From: Alphaproteobacteria bacterium
Lineage (GTDB): Bacteria; Pseudomonadota; Alphaproteobacteria; Rhizobiales; Beijerinckiaceae
Direction of reading: 5' to 3'
Assembly: GCA_016869595.1 (NCBI GenBank)
Contig: VGDT01000001.1
Span: forward strand, 248,001-312,000
DNA length: 64,000 nt
Shown: piece after piece, positions 27,871-35,625 of the stretch
Position numbering within the stretch: the first letter of the stretch is position 1
How the letters are laid out: each line of letters opens with the position of its first letter
The notes under the pieces: model-generated
What the model was told of the DNA's origin: nothing
Seen by the model: only the letters and a program-made list of their open reading frames with translations
Database searches by the model: none
Made by a program: the position numbers and the translations under genes

Positions 27871-28826
27871 TGCGGGGCCACGACGACGCCCCAGGGAAAG
27901 GCGCCAACCGGAATCGACTTCAGCACCTTCAATGACGCGACGTCGATTACAGACACGTCATTCGAAACGCCATTGGCGGTGAGCAGATACTTCTCGTCCG
28001 GCGTGAAGGCGAGGTGCCAGACGCGCTGGCCCACAAGGAAATATTTCTCGATCTTTTTCGTTTCCGCGTCGATCACCGCGACGCGATTGGCTGGTCCAAG
28101 CGCCACGAAGGCGCGTTTTCCGTCGCGCGTGAAAGAAATGCCGATCGGTTGGATCGCTTCTTTCGACATCGCCGGAATGTCGAAGGAAATCTTCTGCTTC
28201 AATTCGCGTTTTACCGGGTCGATGACAGCGACCGTGCCCCCGACTTCAGAAGAAACCCAAAGCTCCGAACCATCCTGCTTGAATTCGGCGAAACGCGGCC
28301 GGCCGTCGACGAGAATATTGGCGACAATCTCTTTCGACTGCGTATCGATGAGATGCGCCATGTTGGTCGTCTCAGAGGTGTTGACGAGCAGCTTGCCGTC
28401 GGGACTGACCGCCATGCCTTCGGGTTCGACGCCGACCGGAATGTCGCCGATCATCTCCTTCTTCTTCACGTCGATGAGGGTGACGAGATTGTCGTTTTCA
28501 TTCGAAACATAGATGATACTGCCGTCCGGACTGAGCGCCAGAAGCTCTGGGTCGGGGCCCGACGGCAGCTTGCCCGTAATTTTCAGCGTCTTGGTGTCGA
28601 GCGCCTGGATGGCGTCGTCGTCGCCTGCGCAGATGTAAAGTTCGGACCCGTCCTTGTTGAGCGCGATGCCGCGCGGCCGCCGGCCGACTTTCACGGTCGC
28701 GATCGCTTCAAGCTTATCGGTGTCGATGACGGTGACGGAATTGCCCTTTTCGTTGCTGACGTAAGCCTTGTAGGCGTGGGCGGGCGTGAATGAGAGTATC
28801 GCGCAAAGGAAGGCGGATATAGTCAT
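27867..28826 (-). CDS. Periplasmic YVTN beta-propeller protein of the PQQ/lanthanide locus
   Basis: 319 residues from the ATG at 28826; the longer open frame to 29312 runs into the next gene and the repeat, and a signal peptide (MTISAFLCAILSFTPAHA) begins exactly here. At least six blades repeat the pattern 'AYVSNEKGNSVTVIDT', 'LYICAGDDDAIQALDT', 'IYVSNENDNLVTLID'. This is the beta-propeller family associated with PQQ-dependent catabolism. In the Methylobacterium lut cluster a protein of this kind lies beside the transporter (I believe LutD). Its stop overlaps the ATPase start. Confidence 0.8.
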   Translation of the reverse strand: MTISAFLCAILSFTPAHAYKAYVSNEKGNSVTVIDTDKLEAIATVKVGRRPRGIALNKDGSELYICAGDDDAIQALDTKTLKITGKLPSGPDPELLALSPDGSIIYVSNENDNLVTLIDVKKKEMIGDIPVGVEPEGMAVSPDGKLLVNTSETTNMAHLIDTQSKEIVANILVDGRPRFAEFKQDGSELWVSSEVGGTVAVIDPVKRELKQKISFDIPAMSKEAIQPIGISFTRDGKRAFVALGPANRVAVIDAETKKIEKYFLVGQRVWHLAFTPDEKYLLTANGVSNDVSVIDVASLKVLKSIPVGAFPWGVVVAPQ

Positions 28827-28844
28827 GCTAATCGCGTAACGCCC

Positions 28845-28925
28845 GTCATGCCCGCGCTTGTCGCGGGCACCCACGCCGTTGGGACTCGCGCGTTGATGGC
28901 CGGGACAAGCCCGGCCATGACGCGT
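28845..28925. repeat. REP-like palindromic repeat (copy 2, two hairpins)
   Basis: TGCCCGCG-CTTGT-CGCGGGCA (28849-28869) is followed by ATGGCCGGG-ACAAG-CCCGGCCAT. The first hairpin with its CCACGCC flank is the reverse complement of the layout at 18291-18330. It fills the gap between the binding-protein and propeller genes and may modulate expression within the operon. Confidence 0.65.
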
Positions 28926-28954
28926 CAAGCGAGCGACAATCGGTAGGGCGTTCT

Positions 28955-30133
28955 TCATTTCAATCTGCATTTCGTCTCCGGCTGGTCGACTCCGAGCGTG
29001 TCGAGTTCGCTCACCTGATGGAGGAAGCCTTCCTGCGGCGAAACGGAAACGACAATCCGCCCGTCGGAAAGGAGTATCGGCTGGCGCAATTGCTGGTTCC
29101 ACGGCCGCAGCGTGAGCCGCACGCCTTTGAATGCGGCGATGGAGAAATCCTTGCCGAGCATATAGAGGCGCAGCTTCTCGGCGTCGTTCGATGCAGTGCG
29201 CGTCGCCGCTTCGCCGATCATCCGCATGGCGAGCCACGCCGCATTGTCGCGCGCATTCATCAAACGTCTGAAGGTCTGGATGAAGCGGTTCTGCAACTGA
29301 AGCGCGCCCCATTGTTCATGCGCCGGGTCCCAGTTCGTCGGCATCAAACCAGCCGAACCGGCGACCGGGCGCGGGTCCCAGGTGCGATAGGGCAGATAGC
29401 CGCCAAAGACTTCGCTCTCATCGGCGGCGATGAGCGCGTCATAGGCCGGCGCATTCTGCGTCAGTAGCGGCATCTGCCGTTGGGTCTGCACGGAGCCGGA
29501 GTCGCTGCGCCGCCCGCCGCCAGTGTCTTCGTACACGCGTTCTTCAACAACCTTGGCGCCGAATTTCCTGGCGCTGTTACGGAAGGCTTGCGCCAGGAGC
29601 TCGTCTTTCGGATGCGATCCCTTGATCATGAGCCAGCGTCGCCACTGCTTCCAGACAAGATATTGCGCGAGACCGTCAGCGAGCATCGACCGCGTCGGCG
29701 CGACATGAATGACGTTGGCGCGGCAGTCTTCTTCGCGAAGCCTGTCGTCCGTGGCGGAGACATTGAAAAGCAGGGCGCCTTTCGACTTGGCGCGCTCAGA
29801 GGCGGCGAGCAGACGTTCGGGCGAGAGGTCGGCGATGATGAAAAGCGCGCCCTTTTCGATCAGCGAGTCGAGCGCCGCGACGACGTTATCGCCCTCATCG
29901 AGCTTTGCGTCGATCGTCTCAAACGTCTGGTTGGTGAATTTGCCTGTGGTGTTGTTGTCGGCCGCGCCCATCAGCGCGCCGGCGAGCGTATCGTCAGCGG
30001 CGGGAATATCGAGAATGGAGAGGGTCTCGCGCGAATGCGCTTCGCGCAAAACGCCGACCTTGACGTTCACCGTTTCGGCCGCGACCGGTGCGGCTACGAG
30101 CAGCAAACAGAAGGCGGCGACCAAGCTTTTCAT
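28955..30133 (-). CDS. lutA: ABC transporter periplasmic binding protein of the PQQ/lanthanide system (LutA-like)
   Basis: 392 residues. Signal peptide MKSLVAAFCLLLVAAPVAAE. The body is a type-1 (branched-chain amino-acid-like) periplasmic fold: VKVGVLREAHSRETLS, GALMGAADNNTTGKF, ALFIIADLSPERLLA and LFNVSATDDRLREEDC. The ending QEGFLHQVSELDTLGVDQPETKCRLK is distinctive for the PQQ-dependent ADH-associated subfamily that includes LutA. In Methylobacterium lutA is required for growth on lanthanides. It lies 66 bases downstream of lanM. Confidence 0.8.
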   Translation of the reverse strand: MKSLVAAFCLLLVAAPVAAETVNVKVGVLREAHSRETLSILDIPAADDTLAGALMGAADNNTTGKFTNQTFETIDAKLDEGDNVVAALDSLIEKGALFIIADLSPERLLAASERAKSKGALLFNVSATDDRLREEDCRANVIHVAPTRSMLADGLAQYLVWKQWRRWLMIKGSHPKDELLAQAFRNSARKFGAKVVEERVYEDTGGGRRSDSGSVQTQRQMPLLTQNAPAYDALIAADESEVFGGYLPYRTWDPRPVAGSAGLMPTNWDPAHEQWGALQLQNRFIQTFRRLMNARDNAAWLAMRMIGEAATRTASNDAEKLRLYMLGKDFSIAAFKGVRLTLRPWNQQLRQPILLSDGRIVVSVSPQEGFLHQVSELDTLGVDQPETKCRLK

Positions 30134-30199
30134 GTCGCCTAAATGGCCGCTTTGGCGCGCGGGATCAAGTTCTTAGAACTCCCGCGCGCCTTGGTCGAG

Positions 30200-30601
30200 T
30201 CACCTTGTCACGCGCAGCAGCGCCTTGCCCTTCTTGGACGCGAGCTCCTTGGCGTCAAGCGTCCCGTCATTGTCAGGGTCCGCGTCCTTGAACATCCCGG
30301 AGACCATGGCGAGAAACTCGTCCTTGGATAGCGTCCCGTCATTGTCAGGATCGGCCTCTTTGAATTCTTTCTTCGAGACGCGTCCCTTCATTTCTTTAAC
30401 GTCAACCGTCCCATCCGAGTCCTTCTCGAGACGCGTAAAAAGATCGGTGGCTGATTTATTGATCTCATTGAGATCGACCGTGCCGTCATTGTCGGTGTCG
30501 AGCGCCGCGACGGGACCAGTCGCCTTCGCGAGCGCGCCCGTCGCCGGCAGCGCCATGGCGCCGGCAAGCGCTAGCGCGCCGAGCAGCAATGCTTTCTTCA
30601 T
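30200..30601 (-). CDS. lanM: Lanmodulin, lanthanide-binding EF-hand protein
   Basis: 133 residues from the ATG at 30601 (AAGGAG 7 bases upstream). Signal peptide to about residue 25. Four EF-hand loops lie at 35-46 (DTDNDGTVDLNE), 59-70 (EKDSDGTVDVKE), 84-95 (DPDNDGTLSKDE) and 108-119 (DPDNDGTLDAKE). The gaps are 12, 13 and 12 residues, the compact spacing that sets lanmodulin apart from calmodulin; MKGRVSKK and DAKELAS also match the Methylobacterium protein. Proline at loop position 2, linked to lanthanide selectivity, is kept in hands 3 and 4 only. Hand 2 begins with Glu and hand 3 has Ser at position 9. Acts in the periplasm. Confidence 0.9.
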   Translation of the reverse strand: MKKALLLGALALAGAMALPATGALAKATGPVAALDTDNDGTVDLNEINKSATDLFTRLEKDSDGTVDVKEMKGRVSKKEFKEADPDNDGTLSKDEFLAMVSGMFKDADPDNDGTLDAKELASKKGKALLRVTR

Positions 30602-30711
30602 TTGCGACTCCTTTTGAATCAAGCCATCGCAAACAATATAGCGCGGGCGCCGCCAACCCGGCTAGCGCCGTTAACGCCGCGGGAAGAAGACGGCGCAGGC
30701 ATGTAGGCGAA

Positions 30712-31464
30712 CTACTGCGTCGTAGGCGAAACGCCGGAAGGCTTTCGCCGCAGGGGCAGGCTGGCGATGAGCACGGCGAGAATTCCGGTAACGAATATGC
30801 CATCGAACGTCCCTGCGCCGCCAAATGATGCGACGGGCGTCCCGATCTCTTGTATGCGGCCGAGATTCAGCAAATCCGCGCCGATCAGCGTGCCGAGACT
30901 GCCGCTGACATAGGCGACCGGCGCGGCGAAATCGCGTGACAACAATATCGCCAGAACCGCCGACAAGATGGGCGGCGCCAGAATGGGCACGCTGATGCCG
31001 ACGCCGGGAACGATCCGTGAGAACAAGTGGACGACAACAGCGACGATCGTCGTCGCTAAGGTCGCGACGATCCAAATGCGGTTGCGGGCAAGCAGATAAA
31101 TCGAAAGCAGAATCGGAATGATGGCGCCGCCGACGTTCACGGCCAGTATCATGCCCGGCCAATCGACGACCATCGGGACGACATAGCGCCTTCCGAAGAA
31201 ATCGATCATTTCCTGAGGAACGACGCGTTCGTTGGCGAAGTGCGCGACGGGAATGTTTATGTAGCTTCCTAAAAGCGAAGCGAGCAGCACGAGTGTCGCA
31301 GATTTGGAGCTTAGACCGATGCGGCTATAGGCATAGTGCAGCGCGCCGAGCTGTATGAGCACGAAAAGCGCTACGATTGCGCCGAAGAACACCGCGTAAA
31401 TCAACGGCGGCAGGGGAAGATAATGAAGCTGGTGTGAATACACGCGCCGCCTCCATGAATGCAT
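30712..31464 (-). CDS. DUF1614 integral membrane protein
   Basis: About 250 residues with seven or so helices. VNVGGAIIPILLSIYLL, APPILSAVLAILL, YVSGSLGTLIGADLLNL and FGGAGTFDGIFVTGI are the conserved blocks of DUF1614. The function of this family is unknown; the Gly-rich blocks hint at a channel or transporter. A start at 31485 is also possible; neither has a clear ribosome site. It is upstream of lanM in the same direction with a 110-base gap, so it could be the first gene of the lanthanide operon, but that is unproven. Confidence 0.75.
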   Translation of the reverse strand: MHSWRRRVYSHQLHYLPLPPLIYAVFFGAIVALFVLIQLGALHYAYSRIGLSSKSATLVLLASLLGSYINIPVAHFANERVVPQEMIDFFGRRYVVPMVVDWPGMILAVNVGGAIIPILLSIYLLARNRIWIVATLATTIVAVVVHLFSRIVPGVGISVPILAPPILSAVLAILLSRDFAAPVAYVSGSLGTLIGADLLNLGRIQEIGTPVASFGGAGTFDGIFVTGILAVLIASLPLRRKPSGVSPTTQ

Positions 31465-31778
31465 AGCCAAGCGCTGCAGCCGCATATAGGGGACTCGCGA
31501 TCGAGTTGCAGGCGCGTCGGCGGCGAGCGGTCAGCGGGAAGAAATGAGAAGAGACGCCGATGGCTTGACCCTTTGGAGCAGGAGATTGCCGCTTTAGCGG
31601 CGGTCTAAAGGCGTTCGCTATTCAGATGAAATATTCTTCACATATCTTCAAATTCATCGCAGGCGCTCACAACTCCGTCATGCCCAAGCTTTTGAGAGCA
31701 CGTCTGCTCAGCGAGCAGGGCGCTGCGTCTTTGGCGTGGCCTCTTAAATACATCCCGCTAAGTTTATGGAGGACGTTG
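31465..31778. other. Intergenic stretch between divergent genes, nothing assigned
   Basis: Holds an open frame continuous with the downstream SpoIIAA-like gene but without family residues, and no hairpin or repeat that I can see. Promoters for both flanking genes must lie here. Confidence 0.5.
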
Positions 31779-32141
31779 GTGATCGAGCAACTGTTGAACT
31801 TTCCCGATAATGTCGTGGCGATTCGCTGTAAGGGGCGCGTGACGAAGGCGGATTATGATTCCGTCCTCGTTCCCGCCGTTGAGAGCGCGCTCAAGAAACA
31901 CGACAAGGTCAGGATCTATTACGAGATCACGCCCGACTTCTCGGGAATCGATCCCGGCGCGATGTTTGAGGATTTCAAGGTCGGAATGGGACATCTCACG
32001 CGTTGGGAGCGAATCGCGCTCATCACCGACGTTGAGTGGATCAAGCACACCATGCAGCTATTCAGCTTCATTACGCCCGGCGAGATGAAGTTGTTTCCCA
32101 CCTGGCAAGCCAATGACGCGCGCGCCTGGATTGCAGCTTAG
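31779..32141 (+). CDS. SpoIIAA-like (STAS-fold) protein
   Basis: 120 residues from the GTG at 31779, chosen because GGAGG ends 6 bases upstream and the length fits the family; an adjacent in-frame TTG (31776) is the alternative. Residues GRVTKADYDSVLVPAVESALKKHDKVRIYYEITPDFSGIDPGAMFEDFKVG and FPTWQANDARAWI are typical of PF11964 SpoIIAA-like proteins, which are often annotated as 'STAS/SpoIIAA-like' with unknown ligand. The stop codon shares bases with the stop of the convergent kinase gene. Confidence 0.75.
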   Translation: MIEQLLNFPDNVVAIRCKGRVTKADYDSVLVPAVESALKKHDKVRIYYEITPDFSGIDPGAMFEDFKVGMGHLTRWERIALITDVEWIKHTMQLFSFITPGEMKLFPTWQANDARAWIAA

Positions 32142-33583
32142 CGACCCACTGCGACGCCGTTGCGCAGAGGCAGCGACGCGGTGAGTCGCGCGCCGCCTTG
32201 CGCATCATTGCCGAGGGTGAGCGCGCCGCCGAGCGCGCCCACTCGTTCGCTCATACCGCGCAAACCGAGACCGCCGCTCGATGACAAAGGACGCGTCGCG
32301 TCGAGACCGGACCCATTATCCCCCACGACGATATGCAACGCGCCATTGGCGCGCGTGACGGTCACTTCGACCAGATCGGCGCCAGAATGCCGAAGCGCAT
32401 TGGCGAGTCCCTCCTGCACGATGCGATAGGCGGTGAGCGCGGTTTCCTCGTCTAGAGCGCGCTGCGAAAAAGTGGAATCCGGTTTTTCGCGCAAAGCGCG
32501 CTCTAAGTTTTGGGAATCGATCACGTCATCTGCATTTGGGCGATTCCGCCCAAATGCAGCGTGATCTAGGTCGCCGGAAGCGCCATCGAGCGAAAGCACG
32601 ATGGCGACATTGGGATTGGCCTCGCGCCAACCTTGCGCGAGCGCCTGCAAGGCGTCAGCAAGTCCCATCTCCTCGAGGGCGGCTGGACGCAGCCGCCCGA
32701 GGATGCGCCTGTTGACCTGCTGCAGAGCGGCGATCTGCGCGTCGATGCGGGCGCAGTCTTCGGCGAGACGCGAAGGGTCGGCGCCCGGAGCGGTCGCGTG
32801 ACGCGCCAATGCGCCGACGCCCGCGCGCACGGTGAACAGGAAAGGGCCGATCTCGTCATGCAGATCGCGCGCGATGTCTTTGCGCTCTTCGTCCTGCACA
32901 TGGATCATGCGTCGCACGAGCCGGCGATTTTCGTCATCGAGCCGTTGCAGCGTTGCGGCGAGAGCGTTGATGCGTTCCGCGATGATGACGAATTCTGGGG
33001 AACCGTCGGCGGGAACGCGCATCGAATGTTCGCCGCGCTCCAGACATTGCAGACCTTCCGCGAGAGTCGCGATGGGGCTCAGCGTCCGTGACACGGCGAG
33101 CGAAACAAGGCCGAAGGCGGCGACCGCGATTCCGGCGCCGCCGATCGCGAGCCACACGATCTCCTGCCAAATCTCGGCGATCTCATCCGCAGGATTGGGC
33201 GCGATCAGGATCGCGCCGCGGCCGGTTTCGATCCGCGTCGCGGCGGCGTTCGGCAACACAAGCCGAGTGAACCACTGCGGCGCGCGGTCGACGCCCTCCT
33301 GCGAGTGAGTTTCCTCGACCGCGAGAGTGACGCGGACATGGCGCAGCCGCCTCGCGTCCGCTAAAAGTCTCGCGATCTCCGCTTGCGGGTCCGTGGCGGA
33401 GTCCAGTCGGGGCAGCGTCGCTTCGACGAGATCGCGCGCCAGGCGCGTTGCGCCGTCAGCCTCGGCGCGAACCCGTGCGCCGGCGTGCAAGACGAGCAGG
33501 CCGACGCCGAGCGCCAATCCCAGCGCGAGCACCGCGCCGAGCAGCAGCGATAGGCGAAGACGCAGGGAAAGCCTTCGAAGCAT
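32138..33583 (-). CDS. Sensor histidine kinase (NarL-type, MoxY-like) with an in-frame repeat insertion
   Basis: 481 residues from the ATG at 33583. TM1 (about 10-33), a periplasmic domain resembling the LapD/MoxY N-terminus, TM2 (about 143-165), HAMP, then HisKA_3 with DEERKDIARDLHDEIGP (His242) and an ATPase domain with QEGLANALRHSGA (N box), GDNGSGLD (G1) and GGLGLRGM (G2). Residues about 339-378 are encoded by the repeat at 32451-32570; without them SLDGASG would run directly into DEETALTAYRIVQEG, as in related kinases. The kinase is divergent from its likely partner regulator. The extra 40 residues sit just before the N box and may or may not be tolerated. Confidence 0.85.
   Translation of the reverse strand: MLRRLSLRLRLSLLLGAVLALGLALGVGLLVLHAGARVRAEADGATRLARDLVEATLPRLDSATDPQAEIARLLADARRLRHVRVTLAVEETHSQEGVDRAPQWFTRLVLPNAAATRIETGRGAILIAPNPADEIAEIWQEIVWLAIGGAGIAVAAFGLVSLAVSRTLSPIATLAEGLQCLERGEHSMRVPADGSPEFVIIAERINALAATLQRLDDENRRLVRRMIHVQDEERKDIARDLHDEIGPFLFTVRAGVGALARHATAPGADPSRLAEDCARIDAQIAALQQVNRRILGRLRPAALEEMGLADALQALAQGWREANPNVAIVLSLDGASGDLDHAAFGRNRPNADDVIDSQNLERALREKPDSTFSQRALDEETALTAYRIVQEGLANALRHSGADLVEVTVTRANGALHIVVGDNGSGLDATRPLSSSGGLGLRGMSERVGALGGALTLGNDAQGGARLTASLPLRNGVAVGR
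32451..32570 (-). repeat. Two-hairpin dispersed repeat inside the kinase gene (copy 1)
   Basis: About 120 bases nearly identical to the reverse complement of 40449-40567 (about 7 differences by eye). One hairpin is TGCATTTGGGCG / CGCCCAAATGCA within GATCACG...CGTGATC. The other is AGAGCGCGCT / AGCGCGCTCT with GCGAAAAA / TTTTTCGC. Both copies are bounded by CTAG. It is a multiple of three in length and adds 40 codons without a stop. Confidence 0.88.
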
Positions 33584-33685
33584 GGGCCAATTCTCTAGAG
33601 AAGTCGCCGACTTTACGAAAGGCCTCAATGCCGTCAATGTCTTGCCGCCGCTTCGGCAACTCTCGATCGTGGAGCCACGTCAAAT

Positions 33686-34306
33686 ATGCGCGTTCTTATC
33701 GTTGACGACCATCCGATCATCGTCTCCGGCTGTGCGGCGATGCTCGCCGGCGAGGGCGATATCGACGTCGTCGACGCGCGCGACGCGGAGACGGGTCTCG
33801 CCGTCTTCATGGCGCAGAAGCCCGACGTGACGGTCGTCGACATCGGACTGCCGGGCGTTTCCGGCTTCGAGTTGGCGCGGCGAATTCTGGAGCGTGATCC
33901 GGGCGCCCGTATCGTCGTCTTCAGCATGAACGATGATCCGATCTTCGCGGCGCGCGCGATTCAGATGGGCGCCAAGGGTTATGTGACGAAGAACGATGAT
34001 CCTTATCTCTTGCTGACGGCGGTGCGCGAAGTCGCGTCAGGCGGCGTATTTTTAATGCCCAAAATCGCCAACCGGCTCGCTTTCGAGAAAAGCGGCGCGG
34101 CCGCAAGTCCGCTCTCTGCGTTGACTGCGCGGGAGTTGGAGATTTTGCGGATGCTTGGACGCGGTCTCGGAATGGCGGAGATCGCCGACGCGACGCAGGT
34201 CTCTTACAAGACGATCGCGAATAGCTGCTCGATCATGAAACGAAAGCTCGGCGCCCGCACGCCTATGGAACTCATGCGCATCGCGCTGGAAAACAGACTG
34301 ACGTGA
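33686..34306 (+). CDS. LuxR/NarL-family response regulator
   Basis: 206 residues. Receiver domain with VDDHP, Asp52 in VVDIGLPG as phosphorylation site and GYVTKND. The C-terminal helix-turn-helix has LTARELEILRMLGRGLGMAEIADATQVSYKTIANSCSIMKRKLGA. It is divergent from the kinase with 102 bases between starts, so the two form a two-component pair. LuxR-type pairs of this kind control PQQ alcohol dehydrogenases (MoxYX; PedS2/PedR2, which responds to lanthanides). Targets here are inferred from the neighbours, not shown. Confidence 0.88.
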   Translation: MRVLIVDDHPIIVSGCAAMLAGEGDIDVVDARDAETGLAVFMAQKPDVTVVDIGLPGVSGFELARRILERDPGARIVVFSMNDDPIFAARAIQMGAKGYVTKNDDPYLLLTAVREVASGGVFLMPKIANRLAFEKSGAAASPLSALTARELEILRMLGRGLGMAEIADATQVSYKTIANSCSIMKRKLGARTPMELMRIALENRLT

Positions 34307-34316
34307 GGGACGCTAA

Positions 34317-34340
34317 CCTTCTCCCGCTTGCGGGAGAAGG
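34317..34340. terminator. Hairpin between convergent regulator and peroxidase genes
   Basis: CCTTCTCCCG (34317-34326), loop CTTG, CGGGAGAAGG (34331-34340), followed by a weaker hairpin in GTCGTTAC...GTGACGAC. This is a common Hyphomicrobiales intergenic repeat that can act as a bidirectional terminator. No T-run. Confidence 0.55.
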
Positions 34341-34371
34341 TGTCGTTACGAAGTGACGACGGATGAGGGCT

Positions 34372-35409
34372 CTACTTTCCTTGCGCGTCTGGATAAGGCT
34401 CCGGCGGCGAGTAATTCGCAGGAACCGGACCCGTCAGCGCGCCGAGAAAAGCGACGATGTCGGCTGCGTCCTTATCCGACAAATCATCTCCAAGCTGCGT
34501 CTTGCCCATGATTTTCACGGCTTTGTTCAGATCGTTGACCGATCCATCGTGAAAATAGGGCGCCGTCCGCGCCACATTGCGCAGGCTTGCGACTTTGAAG
34601 ACATAAAGGTCGGCGTCATTCTTGGTGACGTCTGCGCGACCCTTGTCAGGCGTCGTAACGCTGGTTTCTTTCCAGTAGTCGCTTACAACGCCGAATTTCT
34701 GAAAGGAATTGCCGCCGACGCCCGCGCCATTGTGGCAAGAGACGCAGCCAAGATCGATGAACTTGCGCAAGCCCGCCTGCTCTTGACTGGTAAGCGCTGA
34801 CGCGTCGCCCGCGAGGAAGGCGTCGAATTTCGACGGCGTCAGCAGCGTGCGCTCGAAGGCGCCGACCGCAACGCCCCAATTTTTCGAATTGATCGGGTCC
34901 TTGTCATCCGGGAAGGCTTTGGCGAAGGCGCCCGCGTAGGCCGGAATCGCTTTGAGCTTGCCCATCGCCGTGGTCTGATCGGGATTGCCGAAACTCGCCG
35001 GCCCGAGCAGCGATTTTTCCGCTTGGTCTTCGAGCGACTCGCGGTCGCCGCGCCAATGCTGCTTGAAATTCAGCGCGGCGTTGAAGATCGATGGCGCGTT
35101 TCGCGGATTCTCCTTGCCGAACACGCCAATCGCCTTCGGCAGTCCGTCGCTCGCCTGTTTCTCCGGTAGATGGCAATGGGCGCAACTGACGTTGCCGTCC
35201 ATCGACACGCGATTTTCAAAGAAGAGCCGGCGACCAAGTTCGACGCGTGCGGCGGCCATGGGATCGCCGACGGCGGAAGGAGCCACGATTGGCTGAAAAT
35301 TCCGCTTCGCGTCCTCAAGAAGGGTTTTCGCGTTCGGACTTTCAGCTCCGGCCGTCGCAACGACGAACAGCGCGCAGAGGAAGGCGATGAAGAAAGTAGA
35401 CGAGCGCAC
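34372..35409 (-). CDS. Di-heme cytochrome-c peroxidase / MauG-family protein
   Basis: 345 residues from a GTG at 35409, preceded by GGAGG at a 5-base distance; an in-frame ATG at 35439 lacks that. Signal peptide FFIAFLCALFVVATAGAE. Two heme c sites: CAHCH (76-80) and CVSCH (222-226). APYFHDGSVNDLNKAV and KIMGKTQLGDDLSDKDAADIVAFLGAL are family blocks; the Met in the latter suits bacterial peroxidases better than MauG, which uses Tyr there. It lies 138 bases downstream of pqqA in the same direction, an arrangement that may link it to PQQ-dependent oxidation in the periplasm. Confidence 0.85.
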   Translation of the reverse strand: MRSSTFFIAFLCALFVVATAGAESPNAKTLLEDAKRNFQPIVAPSAVGDPMAAARVELGRRLFFENRVSMDGNVSCAHCHLPEKQASDGLPKAIGVFGKENPRNAPSIFNAALNFKQHWRGDRESLEDQAEKSLLGPASFGNPDQTTAMGKLKAIPAYAGAFAKAFPDDKDPINSKNWGVAVGAFERTLLTPSKFDAFLAGDASALTSQEQAGLRKFIDLGCVSCHNGAGVGGNSFQKFGVVSDYWKETSVTTPDKGRADVTKNDADLYVFKVASLRNVARTAPYFHDGSVNDLNKAVKIMGKTQLGDDLSDKDAADIVAFLGALTGPVPANYSPPEPYPDAQGK

Positions 35410-35521
35410 TTCGGCCTCCTGTTCCTGATCGCCGATCAAAAAAATCGAGCCGGCAAATCGAAAAGCGCAATCCGCTTAACGCAGCGCTCTTCTTGCCGGC
35501 CCGATTTGAAAATTCGATGGC

Positions 35522-35537
35522 GCCTTCGAAGGAAGGC
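35522..35537 (-). terminator. Stem-loop just after pqqA
   Basis: GCCTTC (35522-35527), GAAG, GAAGGC (35532-35537), 10 bases past the pqqA stop. A stem-loop between pqqA and the next gene is the usual way the short pqqA message is made more abundant than downstream genes. The stem is only 6 bases and no T-run follows, so attenuation is a suggestion. Confidence 0.4.
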
Positions 35538-35547
35538 CGCGCCGAAA

Positions 35548-35625
35548 TTAGATCTCGGCGGACTCGTAGCTGGTGATTTCCATGCCGACGCAAACTTCGA
35601 CAATCACGGGAGTCGTCCAGGCCAT
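35548..35625 (-). CDS. pqqA: PQQ precursor peptide PqqA
   Basis: A 25-residue peptide: MAWTTPVIVEVCVG followed by MEITSYESAEI. Glu16 and Tyr20 have the E-x-x-x-Y spacing of the residues that PqqE crosslinks to build pyrroloquinoline quinone. AGACGGAGGAAAAC supplies a strong GGAGG ribosome site 5 bases before the ATG. pqqB, C, D and E are not in this window; the next gene in the same direction is a di-heme peroxidase. So this is either a separate pqqA copy or the organism's sole copy detached from the biosynthesis genes. Confidence 0.92.
   Translation of the reverse strand: MAWTTPVIVEVCVGMEITSYESAEI

Noticed and set aside
34372-35409. Calling the di-heme protein MauG outright
   Set aside because: The KIMGKTQLG segment suggests a peroxidase-type Met ligand, and no methylamine dehydrogenase genes are nearby.
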